From Vibrio cortegadensis (GTDB lineage Bacteria; Pseudomonadota; Gammaproteobacteria; Enterobacterales; Vibrionaceae), in contig NZ_AP025472.1 in NCBI RefSeq assembly GCF_024347395.1, forward strand, positions 806,001 to 870,000: 64,000 nucleotides of DNA, given 5' to 3'. The notes below the pieces were generated by a model. That model did no database searches and was not told the origin of the DNA. It saw only the letters and a program-made list of their open reading frames with translations. Shown here in pieces: positions 51,801-60,025 of the stretch (position 1 is the stretch's first letter; each line of letters opens with the position of its first letter). Made by a program: the position numbers and the translations under genes.

Positions 51801-52243
51801 ACTCTAAGAATCGCCTTGAAATGTCGTGGCCTATTATTGAGCTTGAAATTCAGGGACCACCAGAAAAGGCGATAAATCTAGAAAATTCAGCGGTGCCTTC
51901 GCATACACTGACAAGAGAAGAAGCATGGATAAACTCGGTGAAGCATTTAATCAGTGAAAATTACTCGAGTCCAGACTTTGGCACTTCCTCTGCGGCTAAA
52001 ATGCTTTTTGTATCGGAGCGGAGTTTACAACGTCGCTTTAAAGCAGCCTTGGATCGGACATTTAAAGATTACTTAAATGAGTATCGACTTGAAAAGGCGT
52101 GTGAAAGCTTGTTAGCAGGTGAGAAAATAGCTGACATTGCATTTGAATGTGGTTTCAATGACCCATCATACTTCAGCCTGCGTTTCAAACACCACTTTGG
52201 CCTTTCTCCATCAAAATTTGTCGAGAATCATACTGGTCAATAA
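48863..52243 (+). CDS. Membrane-bound sensor-regulator: propeller, Y_Y_Y, TM, degenerate kinase, AraC HTH
   Basis: A signal peptide (about 1-20) precedes a large periplasmic region with two-component-type propeller blades, where GGMWIATDRGIRYYSL- and TGDLIIGTDHGVYTYS-like repeats run to about residue 640. It is followed by a Y_Y_Y-like beta domain (to about 720) and one membrane helix (about 728-750). A coiled region and a segment resembling a histidine-kinase dimerisation/ATPase domain come next (about 760-990), but without the H-box and with DFGAPV in place of the DxGxG loop. An AraC HTH closes the protein (about 1021-1121, AAKMLFVSERSLQRRFKAA; GFNDPSYFSLRFKHHFG). There is no receiver domain. 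The start is TTG at 48863 with AAGGAT upstream. It likely senses a periplasmic ligand and binds DNA directly. The target is unknown. Confidence 0.82.
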   Translation: MLSYCFRVLLIASIAFNGLAEEHSPSIFYPLPIQSEGKFLAAKNLHLSSNGGIWVQDVHSNVLFYDGRHLLPRNGSLLDSVGDQLAYLNDSFWSFADNEVYRSYPSQKKELIFSLEPGSEIRKIGSSNNYIWVSDDSNFYTYDVTTSEIETYSLLELYKHNQSSYVYINDAQRVLSKWVLATTSGSYLSDGAQFTHIANSKKNFTEKIYFSSSRRELLIGTLRGALIIDLNAPSKIGPFIGDSHVLSFAETNQEYWIGTEHGLFVYSLLTGVVRKVTSSSQDSFSLLGDKIYALLNDELGGMWIATDRGIRYYSLHSKKFTRVSERKLLSLFSDSSMVKIAKDPRLGNLVATTTGIYQHRKGGEPELLYRGRVNDFVVGNCDLWLATGEGLLRFDIQSRRVTRQLLSDEFQSLSIDRVALDDERLWFSSRGRLAQLNIKNGAYKSFGKDWIVESFLPAKITHLLPTKTGDLIIGTDHGVYTYSGQKIYFNRESEVFGQVIDITQAKGGKYWVVSSYGTFTFDRHYQNLTPVTLIEDSISPECLMSTSRGMWMSSSKGLSFYSHSADLLKHYGSPSGLITNEFLPRICATDKSEPGQDISLVLGSKYGLVKIKERELLVSKAPKNTVIFSQVNIDHSPIAVGGNIKDGYQFPYGSSLSFLIGILPEASTLLLEFRLNLEDDWIAFEGGQLTLSHLLPGEYQLQIRPSITIIPDTQSLTTLNFTIQKPWYLTSFAIFSFFLIMGILVAIVIFWRSRLIMKINRNLKAKVLLKTDQLRNQSRVLLSNNQQLRKQFQVRNILVGNVAVAAKRSVTEMGARLHLEDDKSATQKYSDVIHLLNVLFNDKDNVSGERESHNFLQILNAVIDAWREEFIKAGLSVKVENSAMNQHIQIDYFNLDILFNTLFSSVLKRCYRGQELSIQISESDSMLVIALTDFGAPVPVFKPTIHKDNIVNLSTFDLSIENLPTSVAISGGELFVYDFDSKNRLEMSWPIIELEIQGPPEKAINLENSAVPSHTLTREEAWINSVKHLISENYSSPDFGTSSAAKMLFVSERSLQRRFKAALDRTFKDYLNEYRLEKACESLLAGEKIADIAFECGFNDPSYFSLRFKHHFGLSPSKFVENHTGQ

Positions 52244-52442
52244 TTTCATCGTGAGTATGTTCCTTTCTATTCTTGAGCCTTTCTTTGAATAAACCAAAAT
52301 AAACGTCTTTGTGCGGTTCTATTTTTAGTCGTGCGATTACGTTTCACGAGAGTTCCTTGAGGGAAATGAAATTCAAATATAGCTAAGACTTATAGTATAG
52401 AGGAAAGCTTGAGGAGAGATAATCAAATAGTAGTGGTTAAGG

Positions 52443-52574
52443 AAAAAAAAGATCGTGGCATGGTCGGGGGGACGATGCCACGGGTGCCAATGACACCTTC
52501 GCTTGCTGCCTGAGGGATATGGGATACCCATATCACTTCTGGAATCTAATGTTTTAGAGGTTTCCCTCTTGACG
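52443..52574 (-). ncRNA. Predicted structured small RNA with terminator (minus strand)
   Basis: Four hairpins follow each other on the minus strand: a stem AGAGG/CCTCT with a GAAA loop (52556-52569), GATATGGG/CCCATATC (52516-52534), GGTGTC/GGCACC (52483-52497), and a long GTGGCAT/ATGCCAC stem (52455-52481) followed by GATC and eight T (52443-52450). The third stem needs a G-U pair that exists only in the minus-strand RNA, and the GNRA loop and T run also exist only there. A minus-strand TATAGT box lies at 52581-52586. No coding frame spans it and no sRNA family I know matches. Confidence 0.65.
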
Positions 52575-52806
52575 TGGTTAACTATAAGTCCATGCGCTTA
52601 TTTCCTTCATAAAATTAACGACATGTTTACCCGATAAAACCGCCAAGTTGTAAGGTTTATTTTAAGTATTTGTATTTTAAGTGTTTTTTATTTATATTCT
52701 TTACCTGAACTTACTTTTTTGACTCATTACCCACAGAATTTTCTCTAATTTGACGTATTTAACGAGCTTGTTTTTAACGTTTTTTACGTTCGATTTTCTG
52801 CAATCT

Positions 52807-52820
52807 TTGATTTCACTCAA
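52807..52820 (+). promoter_or_regulatory. FNR-like box upstream of feoA
   Basis: TTGATTTCACTCAA matches TTGAT-N4-ATCAA at nine of ten positions, 78 bases before the feoA start. It fits the known anaerobic induction of Feo. Confidence 0.65.
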
Positions 52821-52840
52821 TAAAAGTGGGGAGAATCGCG

Positions 52841-52874
52841 GTTATCATTATCGCTAATGAAAATATTTCTCATT
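52841..52874. promoter_or_regulatory. Fur box(es) upstream of feoA
   Basis: On the minus strand AATGAGAAATATTTTCATTA (52855-52874) closely resembles the classical Fur box. A second partial element, CGATAATGATAAC, is adjacent at 52841-52853. Both are just upstream of feoA, so iron-loaded Fur should repress feo. Confidence 0.8.
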
Positions 52875-52897
52875 CCTAATTATAATTGAGACCTGCT

Positions 52898-53125
52898 ATG
52901 AAACTATCACAACTGAGAGAAGGCGATTGCGCGAGTATTCTGTCTTTTTCTGAAATATCTAATGACGTAAGAAAAAAGCTAATGATTATGGGCTTGCTTC
53001 CAAATACGTTAGTCAAGGTAGTGCGTCGAGCACCGATGGGTGATCCGCTTCAAGTTGAAGTTCGTGGTGTGTCTTTAGCAATACGTGAAAATATTGCTGC
53101 AGCAATTCTAGTGGAGCAAAAATAA
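52898..53125 (+). CDS. feoA: FeoA, ferrous iron transport accessory protein
   Basis: The 75-residue SH3-like protein has the FeoA pattern MKLSQLREGDCASI, RKKLMIMGLLPNTLVKVVRRAPMGDP, and a final VSLAIREN strand. In V. cholerae FeoA is needed for Feo assembly with FeoB and FeoC. The in-frame TTG at 52886 would add four residues, but the ATG at 52898 aligns with the family. Its stop overlaps the feoB start by one base. Confidence 0.94.
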   Translation: MKLSQLREGDCASILSFSEISNDVRKKLMIMGLLPNTLVKVVRRAPMGDPLQVEVRGVSLAIRENIAAAILVEQK

Positions 53126-55398
53126 TGCAGTATGAAATACTAACGGTTGGTAATCCAAATAGTGGTAAAACGACACTGTTTAATGGCTTAACTGGCGCGA
53201 AGCAGCAAGTTGGTAACTGGGCTGGTGTAACCGTAGAGAAGAAAACAGGACGTTATGCTCACTCTGGCGATCAATTTAAGCTAACTGACTTGCCGGGTAT
53301 TTACGCATTAGATAGTGGAAATGACAGTAATAGTATTGATGAGTCCATTGCTTCTCGTGCTGTCATTAGTCACCCTGCGGATTTGATTATTAATGTTGTT
53401 GATGCAACATGTTTAGAACGTAGCTTATACATGACCTTGCAACTTCGTGAGCTAGGTCGACCAATGGTTGTCGTTTTGAATAAGATGGATGCCCTTAAGC
53501 GTGAACGCCAAACATTAGATATTAAAGCGTTAGAAAAAATGCTTGGCTGTCCAGTATTCACGTTGTCGGCAAATAACAAACAGCAAGTGAACCGTTTTAA
53601 AGACAAGTTACATAAAGCACTGGTTCAAGGCGTTGCGCTGAAAGAGCTTGTTTTAGATTATGGTCAAGAATTTGAGAGTGCCATTGCTACCATTGCGCCT
53701 GTTTTTGCTGGCCAAGAAGTGTCATCTCGCGCTCTAGCTATACGTGCATTAGAAAATGATTTATTGGTTAATAACCCTCTTTCTCAATCTGACCGTGAAC
53801 TGATTAACCAACAGCAAGAAGCTTGTAATTTAGACATTGACTTGCAAGTTGCTGATGTGAAATACACGTTCTTACATGAACAGTGTAAGAAGGCACGTCG
53901 TACAGAAGGCAAATTAAGTCATAGCTTTACTGAAAAAGCGGATAACCTCATTCTGAATAAATGGGTTGGTGTACCTTTCTTCTTCGTAGTGATGTATTTG
54001 ATGTTTATGTTTTCCATCAACATTGGTGGTGCATTCATTGATTTCTTTGATATTGGCGTTGGGGCTCTGCTTGTTGATGGCGGTCACTACTTGCTTGATG
54101 CTCACCTGCCAGTTTGGTTAGTGACACTTATCGCTGATGGTGTTGGTGGTGGTATCCAAACAGTTGCAACCTTCATTCCTGTTATCGGTTGTCTATACCT
54201 ATTCTTAGCCGTTTTAGAAAGTTCTGGTTACATGTCTCGTGCGGCATTTGTGCTTGATAAAGTGATGCAAAAAATCGGCTTGCCAGGTAAAGCATTTGTA
54301 CCGTTGGTGCTTGGGTTTGGTTGTAACGTACCTTCAATCATGGCTACGCGAACATTAGACCAAGAGCGCGAGCGTAAATTAGCGGCATCTATGGCACCAT
54401 TTATGTCTTGTGGTGCTCGACTGCCGGTATACGCACTTTTTGCTGCGGCATTCTTCCCTGATAGTGGTCAAAATATTGTTTTCGCTCTTTATGTGTTAGG
54501 TATCGTTGCTGCTGTTCTTACTGGTGTTGTGCTGAAACACACACTATACCCAGGTTCTAGTGATAGCTTGGTGATGGAAATGCCAGATTACGAGCTACCA
54601 ACTATTCAAAATGTACTGATCAAAACGTGGCAAAAGCTGAACCGTTTTGTTCTGGGTGCAGGTAAAACGATTGTTGTAGTGGTCACTATCTTAAGCTTCT
54701 TGAACTCAATTGGTACTGATGGCTCATTTGGTAACGAAGACAGCGAAAAATCAGTATTGTCAAAAGCGGCGCAAGTTGTTACTCCTGTTTTTGCTCCAAT
54801 TGGTATTAATGAAGATAACTGGCCAGCAACCGTTGGTATTATTACGGGTATCTTTGCTAAAGAAGCCGTTGTCGGTACATTAAACAGCCTTTACACATCA
54901 GCGGAAAGTGAAGAGTCTGAATTTGACTTGATGGGTAGTTTGGAAGAGGCGGTAATGTCTATTCCTGAAAACCTTACCGGTCTAAGTTACTCTGATCCAC
55001 TAGGCATTGAAGTTGGCGATTTAAGTGATTCATCGGCAGTTGCGGAAGATCAAGAAGTGGATACATCGATTTTTGGTAACTTGAAGTCTCACTTTGTAAG
55101 TGGCCATGCGGCATTTGCTTACTTAATCTTAATCCTTCTGTACACACCTTGTGTTGCCGCTATGGGGGCTTATGTTCGTGAGTTCGGCCAAAACTTTGCT
55201 CGCTTCATTGCGGTGTGGACAATGGCATTAGGTTACGGTGGTGCTGCTTTATACTACCAAGTTGCACACTTCGCGGATCACCCAATGACAAGCTCTATTT
55301 GGATTGTCAGCTTGATTGCCACCTCTGTTATCGCATACCAGTTGATGAAAAGAAAAGGGCGTAAAGAGCAAATGAATCTAGAGGTACAAGTCGCATGA
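53125..55398 (+). CDS. feoB: FeoB, Fe(II) transporter with G domain
   Basis: The 757-residue protein has an N-terminal GTPase (G1 GNPNSGKTTLFN, G3 DLPGIY, G4 NKMD), a helical spacer, and a membrane domain with two Gate motifs (VLGFGCNVPSIMATR, MAPFMSCGARLPVYALF). It imports Fe(II) across the inner membrane. It overlaps feoA by one base and feoC by four, so the genes are coupled. Confidence 0.97.
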   Translation: MQYEILTVGNPNSGKTTLFNGLTGAKQQVGNWAGVTVEKKTGRYAHSGDQFKLTDLPGIYALDSGNDSNSIDESIASRAVISHPADLIINVVDATCLERSLYMTLQLRELGRPMVVVLNKMDALKRERQTLDIKALEKMLGCPVFTLSANNKQQVNRFKDKLHKALVQGVALKELVLDYGQEFESAIATIAPVFAGQEVSSRALAIRALENDLLVNNPLSQSDRELINQQQEACNLDIDLQVADVKYTFLHEQCKKARRTEGKLSHSFTEKADNLILNKWVGVPFFFVVMYLMFMFSINIGGAFIDFFDIGVGALLVDGGHYLLDAHLPVWLVTLIADGVGGGIQTVATFIPVIGCLYLFLAVLESSGYMSRAAFVLDKVMQKIGLPGKAFVPLVLGFGCNVPSIMATRTLDQERERKLAASMAPFMSCGARLPVYALFAAAFFPDSGQNIVFALYVLGIVAAVLTGVVLKHTLYPGSSDSLVMEMPDYELPTIQNVLIKTWQKLNRFVLGAGKTIVVVVTILSFLNSIGTDGSFGNEDSEKSVLSKAAQVVTPVFAPIGINEDNWPATVGIITGIFAKEAVVGTLNSLYTSAESEESEFDLMGSLEEAVMSIPENLTGLSYSDPLGIEVGDLSDSSAVAEDQEVDTSIFGNLKSHFVSGHAAFAYLILILLYTPCVAAMGAYVREFGQNFARFIAVWTMALGYGGAALYYQVAHFADHPMTSSIWIVSLIATSVIAYQLMKRKGRKEQMNLEVQVA

Positions 55399-55625
55399 TT
55401 TTATCTGACCTAAAGAACTACATCACCGAAAATGGCAGCGCGTCGAGAAATGAACTGGCAAAAAAGTTTACTTTAAGTGAAGACGGTGTGGATGCCATGC
55501 TGAGTGTGTGGGTGAAAAAGGGTCAGATATCTCGCTTGATCGATACCAATAAAGCGAAAAAAGTGACTCGAGTTCGTTACAGCACAATTAAGAGTGATGA
55601 GCTATCGTTAACCGTAACGATGTAA
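55395..55625 (+). CDS. feoC: FeoC-like winged-helix protein
   Basis: The 76-residue winged helix (MILSDLKNYITENGSASRNELAKKF...) is encoded at the third feo position. It contains no cysteine, so it lacks the Fe-S cluster ligands of enterobacterial FeoC. This cysteine-free form is known for vibrios, where FeoC interacts with the FeoB G domain. Confidence 0.9.
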   Translation: MILSDLKNYITENGSASRNELAKKFTLSEDGVDAMLSVWVKKGQISRLIDTNKAKKVTRVRYSTIKSDELSLTVTM

Positions 55626-55665
55626 GAGCTAACACGGTTCACTTTTAGCTTTCTATCGCTAGAAA

Positions 55666-55701
55666 TAAAAACGCCGCATCTTTATCGATGCGGCGTTTTT
55701 G
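55666..55701. terminator. Bidirectional terminator between feoC and the HIT gene
   Basis: AAAAACGCCGCATC (55667-55680) pairs with GATGCGGCGTTTTT (55687-55700), with T and A tracts on both strands. Confidence 0.95.
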
Positions 55702-55746
55702 ATTATAGATTCTTATCGATATTTAAGATAACGCTCCAAATTCACC

Positions 55747-56187
55747 CTATGCTGATGGTTCGTTAATACTAAATATAGGGCTGTCTTGAAGTTTTGTTTG
55801 CAGTTGTTTTAAGAGAGAAAGCTGTTCATCGTTAGACCTAAACTCACCTTGAGTATTGCCCCAAACAGGGCCGGGCCAAGCCACATCAGAAATGAAACGT
55901 GCGATATGATGAATATGCAATTGTGGAACCATATTACCCAGAGCTCCAAGATTAATTTTATCTGGAGTAAAGAGCACTTCCAGAGTTTGGTTGATCGTTT
56001 GAGATTCAACTAAAAACTGCTGCTGCTCATTCATCGGTAAATGGTGAAGCTCTTTTAGCTCATTTCTTTTAGGAACGAGAATGACCCAAGGAACGGCGTT
56101 ATCTTTATGAAGTAATGCGATGCAGAGTGGAAAGTGGCCAATAACCGTCGTATCTTTGGCTAACTGAGGGTGAAGAATAAAGTCCAT
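55747..56187 (-). CDS. HIT-domain protein
   Basis: The protein of about 146 residues has the histidine-triad signature in QLHIHHIARF and the upstream PWVILVPKR strand. HIT proteins hydrolyse or transfer nucleotides (for example AMP derivatives). This belongs to a gammaproteobacterial group lacking a characterised substrate. I start it at MDFILHPQL (56187). An in-frame Met at 56217 adds ten residues of little homology. Confidence 0.85.
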   Translation of the reverse strand: MDFILHPQLAKDTTVIGHFPLCIALLHKDNAVPWVILVPKRNELKELHHLPMNEQQQFLVESQTINQTLEVLFTPDKINLGALGNMVPQLHIHHIARFISDVAWPGPVWGNTQGEFRSNDEQLSLLKQLQTKLQDSPIFSINEPSA

Positions 56188-56236
56188 ATGCAAAATATCA
56201 GTCGATGATTCGTGCACTGTTTATAACATAGAAAAA

Positions 56237-56268
56237 GAAAAAGGTTGGCGATTAAGCCAACCTTTTCA
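56237..56268 (-). terminator. argS terminator
   Basis: AAAAGGTTGGC (56239-56249) pairs with GCCAACCTTTT (56256-56266), and the minus side continues in TTTCTTTTTC. Confidence 0.9.
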
Positions 56269-56284
56269 ATAATTCTAATGGAAA

Positions 56285-58018
56285 TTACATGCGGTCAAGC
56301 GTGTTGATACCAAGTAGAGATAGACCTTGTTTGATCGTTTTAGCGGTAAGCGCAGAAAGCTTCAAGCGGCTTTGCTTAACGGCTTCATCTTCAGCGATCA
56401 GAATCGGGCATGCTTCGTAGAAACTAGAGAATTGACCTGCTAGTTCAAATAGGTAGCTACACATGATATGTGGCTGACCTTCACGAGCAACAGATTGAAC
56501 CGCTTCTTCAAATTGAAGTAGCTTAGCAATGAGTGCTTTCTCTTTTTCTTCTTTAGCAATGATTTCACCAGATAGTGAATCCATAGACAAGCCTGCTTTT
56601 GCAAAGATAGAAGCAACACGCGCATATGCATACTGCATGTAAGGTGCTGTATTACCTTCGAAAGCTAGCATGTTATCCCAGTCAAAAATGTAATCCGTTG
56701 TACGGTGTTTTGAAAGGTCAGCATACTTAACCGCAGCCATTGCTACTGTTTTAGCAATGTTATCTTTTTCTTCGTTAGCAAGATCTGGGTTTTTCGACTC
56801 GATCAGTTTCTGTGCACGTTCTTCTGCTTCATCAAGAAGATCCGCTAGGCGAACTGTACCACCAGCACGAGTTTTGAATGGACGTCCATCTTTACCTAGC
56901 ATCATACCAAATGCGTGGTGCTCTAGAGTCACCTCTTCTGGTACGTACTCAGCCATGCGAACGATGTCCCACGCTTGCATCAGGTGCTGATGTTGACGTG
57001 AATCGATGAAGTAAAGAACACGATCTGCCCCTAGTGTTTCATAACGGTATTTTGCACAGGCAATATCCGTTGTCGTGTATAGGAAGCCACCGTCGCGTTT
57101 CTGGATGATAACACCCATCGCTTCGCCGTCTTTATTCTTATACTTATCTAGGTAAACAACATTTGCGCCGTCACTATCAACCGCAAGGCCTTTTTCAACA
57201 AGATCGTTGACGATAGGAGCAAGCATATGGTTGTACTTACTTTCGCCCATCACATCATCTTGAGTTAGAGATACGTTAAGACGATCATAGTTGCGTTGGT
57301 TTTGAACCATAGTAACGTCAACGAGTTTTTTCCACATTTTTGCGCAGTACTCATCACCGCTTTGTAGTTTCACAACGTAACCACGAGCTTTAAGAGCAAA
57401 TGCTTCGTCTTCATCGTAAAGTTTTTTCGATTCACGATAGAAAGCTTCAAGGTCAGCAAGTTCCATTGAAACTTCGCCAGACTCTTGTTGAACGCGCTCA
57501 AGGTTAGCAATCAACATGCCGAACTGAGTACCCCAGTCACCGATGTGGTTAGCACGGATTACGTTGTGACCTAAGAATTCAAGAGTACGAACAACCGCAT
57601 CACCGATGATCGTTGAGCGTAAGTGACCAACGTGCATCTCTTTAGCAACGTTTGGCGCTGAATAGTCAGCAACAATAGTTTGAGTCGCTTCTAGTTGTAC
57701 GCCTAAACGTTCGTCAGCAAGTGCCGCTTCCGCTTGTTTTGCTAAGAAAGCTTCGTCTAGGAAAATATTTAGGAAGCCAGGACCTGCAATCTCAACTTTA
57801 CTTGCGATTCCATTTAGATCCAAAACATCCAATACTTTTTGAGCAAATTCTCGAGGATTGGTACCTAGTCGTTTAGCAACACCCATCACGCCATTCGCTT
57901 GGTAGTCGCCAAATTGTGGTTTTGCAGATTGACGTACAGCAGCAGGACTTCCTGCAGGTGCGCCAGCGGCTTCAAGAGCCTTAGATACTTTGTCATTAAT
58001 CAGTGCTTGGATATTCAC
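56285..58018 (-). CDS. argS: Arginyl-tRNA synthetase
   Basis: The 577-residue class I synthetase has an N-terminal Add-1 domain, the HVGH form of the HIGH motif (KEMHVGHLRSTIIGD) and a C-terminal DALR anticodon-binding domain. A GTG start at 58018 has AAGGG correctly placed and gives the E. coli length (577). The in-frame ATG at 58033 lies inside or upstream of that RBS. yecM is divergent upstream, keeping the argS/yecM association of E. coli. Confidence 0.96.
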   Translation of the reverse strand: MNIQALINDKVSKALEAAGAPAGSPAAVRQSAKPQFGDYQANGVMGVAKRLGTNPREFAQKVLDVLDLNGIASKVEIAGPGFLNIFLDEAFLAKQAEAALADERLGVQLEATQTIVADYSAPNVAKEMHVGHLRSTIIGDAVVRTLEFLGHNVIRANHIGDWGTQFGMLIANLERVQQESGEVSMELADLEAFYRESKKLYDEDEAFALKARGYVVKLQSGDEYCAKMWKKLVDVTMVQNQRNYDRLNVSLTQDDVMGESKYNHMLAPIVNDLVEKGLAVDSDGANVVYLDKYKNKDGEAMGVIIQKRDGGFLYTTTDIACAKYRYETLGADRVLYFIDSRQHQHLMQAWDIVRMAEYVPEEVTLEHHAFGMMLGKDGRPFKTRAGGTVRLADLLDEAEERAQKLIESKNPDLANEEKDNIAKTVAMAAVKYADLSKHRTTDYIFDWDNMLAFEGNTAPYMQYAYARVASIFAKAGLSMDSLSGEIIAKEEKEKALIAKLLQFEEAVQSVAREGQPHIMCSYLFELAGQFSSFYEACPILIAEDEAVKQSRLKLSALTAKTIKQGLSLLGINTLDRM

Positions 58019-58307
58019 ACGCGTTCCCTTCAATTCAAGGATGGTAAAGAATGATAGCGGTAATGTGTCTACTACTACTTGTTACGCAATAAATGCAGGA
58101 ACAAAAGGAGAGCAAGACGAGAATTATTCACTATGATTCTTGTTTAAGTTCACAAAAATGGCGGTAATGATACCAATTTAATGGCCTTTCTTACAGGGCG
58201 ATAGTAGGAAATTTTGCCATTTAATGTGTCCGATAATACTTACAAGAGAGTGGCTATTTATTCAAATGCCGTTACTATTTATTAAATTTAAAACTATGGG
58301 TTAAAAC

Positions 58308-58904
58308 ATGTCAGGAAATCTATCCGAATTAGACCTCACTCCAAATCAAATGCTAGGCAAACTGGATGTCTTCATGCAAAAAATAGCAGATTTGGGAGAA
58401 CAGATCGGTATTGACTTAACCTTTGCTCAATCTGACCATATTGCGTTAAGAATTAATGAGTTCCATGTCGCTAAGTTAGCACATCACGCGTGGTTAGAGC
58501 ATGGAAACGTGATTTCTGAAGCGATTATAAATGGTCGACCGATTATTGTTCTTGAATTCAATCAACCGCTGAAGAGTTTAGGCTGGAGTATTGAATGTTT
58601 GGAGTTGCCATATCCTGCTGAAGGAAAAGTCTACGAGCAGCAAGATTGGGAACATGTGGAGTTTGTTATTCCATCGCATGCACAAACGGCAGACGAGTAT
58701 TTAGATGATTTGAAACAGACCTATCCTCAATTCGCTCTGAACTGGGATAAGTTGGACGATTTAGGCATCAAAACGAAATTGTCGAGCCCTAAGGGAGAAG
58801 GCGAACGTTTGAACAATCCAACCGTCGCTTTTAAGCATCAAGGTATTTGTATCAAACTGCATCCACATTCACTCAAAAAGATTGTGGAGTCAGAGCAAGA
58901 ATAA
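58308..58904 (+). CDS. yecM: YecM-family VOC-fold protein
   Basis: The 198-residue protein matches YecM, a VOC-superfamily metal-binding fold (FAQSDHIALRINEF, WEHVEFVIPS, and a C-terminal AFKHQGICIKLHPHSL strand with His ligands). The function is unknown. It is divergent from argS. A terminator follows. Confidence 0.85.
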   Translation: MSGNLSELDLTPNQMLGKLDVFMQKIADLGEQIGIDLTFAQSDHIALRINEFHVAKLAHHAWLEHGNVISEAIINGRPIIVLEFNQPLKSLGWSIECLELPYPAEGKVYEQQDWEHVEFVIPSHAQTADEYLDDLKQTYPQFALNWDKLDDLGIKTKLSSPKGEGERLNNPTVAFKHQGICIKLHPHSLKKIVESEQE

Positions 58905-58933
58905 TTCAGCAGTAGTTAGATAGAAACCAATAA

Positions 58934-58968
58934 ATAAGGTCGAGAGTAAGTCTCGACCTTTTTTATTT
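58934..58968. terminator. Terminator between yecM and purU
   Basis: AAGGTCGAGA (58936-58945) pairs with TCTCGACCTT (58951-58960) and is followed on the plus strand by TTTTATTT. It may serve the convergent purU gene too. Confidence 0.88.
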
Positions 58969-58981
58969 AGTTGTCGCCGAA

Positions 58982-59815
58982 TTATAGAATTACCGTCTTA
59001 TTGCCATAAACAAAGACATGATCATTCACGACTTTAGTTAAGGCTTTGCTCAGTACATTCTTTTCAACATCGCGTCCAGCTCGCGCCATATCTTGAGCGT
59101 TGAAATTATGATCGACAGGAATTACGTCTTGCTTAATGATTGGACCTTCATCTAGATCGTTGGTTACGAAGTGAGCGGTAGCCCCTATGATCTTAACACC
59201 ACGCTCATAAGCTTGTAGGTAGGGTTTTGCACCAATAAAGGCTGGCAAAAAGCTATGATGGATATTGATGATTTTGTGGTTGTATTTTTCGACAAAACTT
59301 GGTGTCAATATACGCATATATTTGGCTAACACTAAATAATCGGCATTGTACTGATCAATGACCTCAAACATTTTATCTTCGTGCTCATCTCGATTTAATC
59401 CTTCATGAGAAACACAGTGGTATGGAATATCAAAACGCTCAGTAAGAGATTGAAGCGTGTCGTAGTTACCCACAACCGCAGCAATGTCTACATCTAAACT
59501 ACCATCGAAATTCTTCATCAGAATATCACCTAGGCAGTGAGACTCTTTGGTGACGAGAATAACGACACGTTTACGTGAGGAATCAACCAGCTTTCTTTGA
59601 GTGTTTTGAGGTAAGGCTTGATCTAAATCCGCAAGAAAAGTTTCATCGTTAAAGAATCCTTCCAGTTCTGTACGCATAAAGAAGTGGCCACTGCTGTTAT
59701 CAACGAATTCATTATTATGGATAATATTCAGTTGATGTTTGTAACAGATATTGGTGATTTTCGAGATTAACCCCGGAGCATCAGAGCAGTGGGTTAACAG
59801 TGTTTTTTTTTCCAT
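58982..59815 (-). CDS. purU: Formyltetrahydrofolate deformylase
   Basis: The 277-residue enzyme has an N-terminal ACT domain (TLLTHCSDAPGLISKITNIC) and a formyltransferase-like domain with INIHHSFLPAFIGAKPYLQA. It hydrolyses 10-formyl-THF to formate and THF, which supplies formate and balances one-carbon pools. Confidence 0.94.
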   Translation of the reverse strand: MEKKTLLTHCSDAPGLISKITNICYKHQLNIIHNNEFVDNSSGHFFMRTELEGFFNDETFLADLDQALPQNTQRKLVDSSRKRVVILVTKESHCLGDILMKNFDGSLDVDIAAVVGNYDTLQSLTERFDIPYHCVSHEGLNRDEHEDKMFEVIDQYNADYLVLAKYMRILTPSFVEKYNHKIINIHHSFLPAFIGAKPYLQAYERGVKIIGATAHFVTNDLDEGPIIKQDVIPVDHNFNAQDMARAGRDVEKNVLSKALTKVVNDHVFVYGNKTVIL

Positions 59816-60025
59816 TTTATCTTACTTCCATGCAATATTTTTTTTGGACTAAAAACTAATTCCAAGCGCTTCGAACGGTGAAGCATGCCGCAATATAAGA
59901 GCTATAATTAATCTATTATCAATATAGTTTCAACAAAATATCTAAGCTGAACGCTTGTCTTGGGATTATTTTCGATAGTTTTGTTGTTTCTGATACTCCT
60001 AATATGATGCATTAAGGCGGAACTT

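Larger units (their letters stand above)
52244..52897. other. Long noncoding spacer between the AraC regulator and feoA
   Basis: 654 bases hold no protein gene. The part near 52443-52586 is the sRNA candidate and its promoter. The part after 52600 is AT-rich and contains the feo control sites. No clear terminator for the AraC gene was found. Confidence 0.6.
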
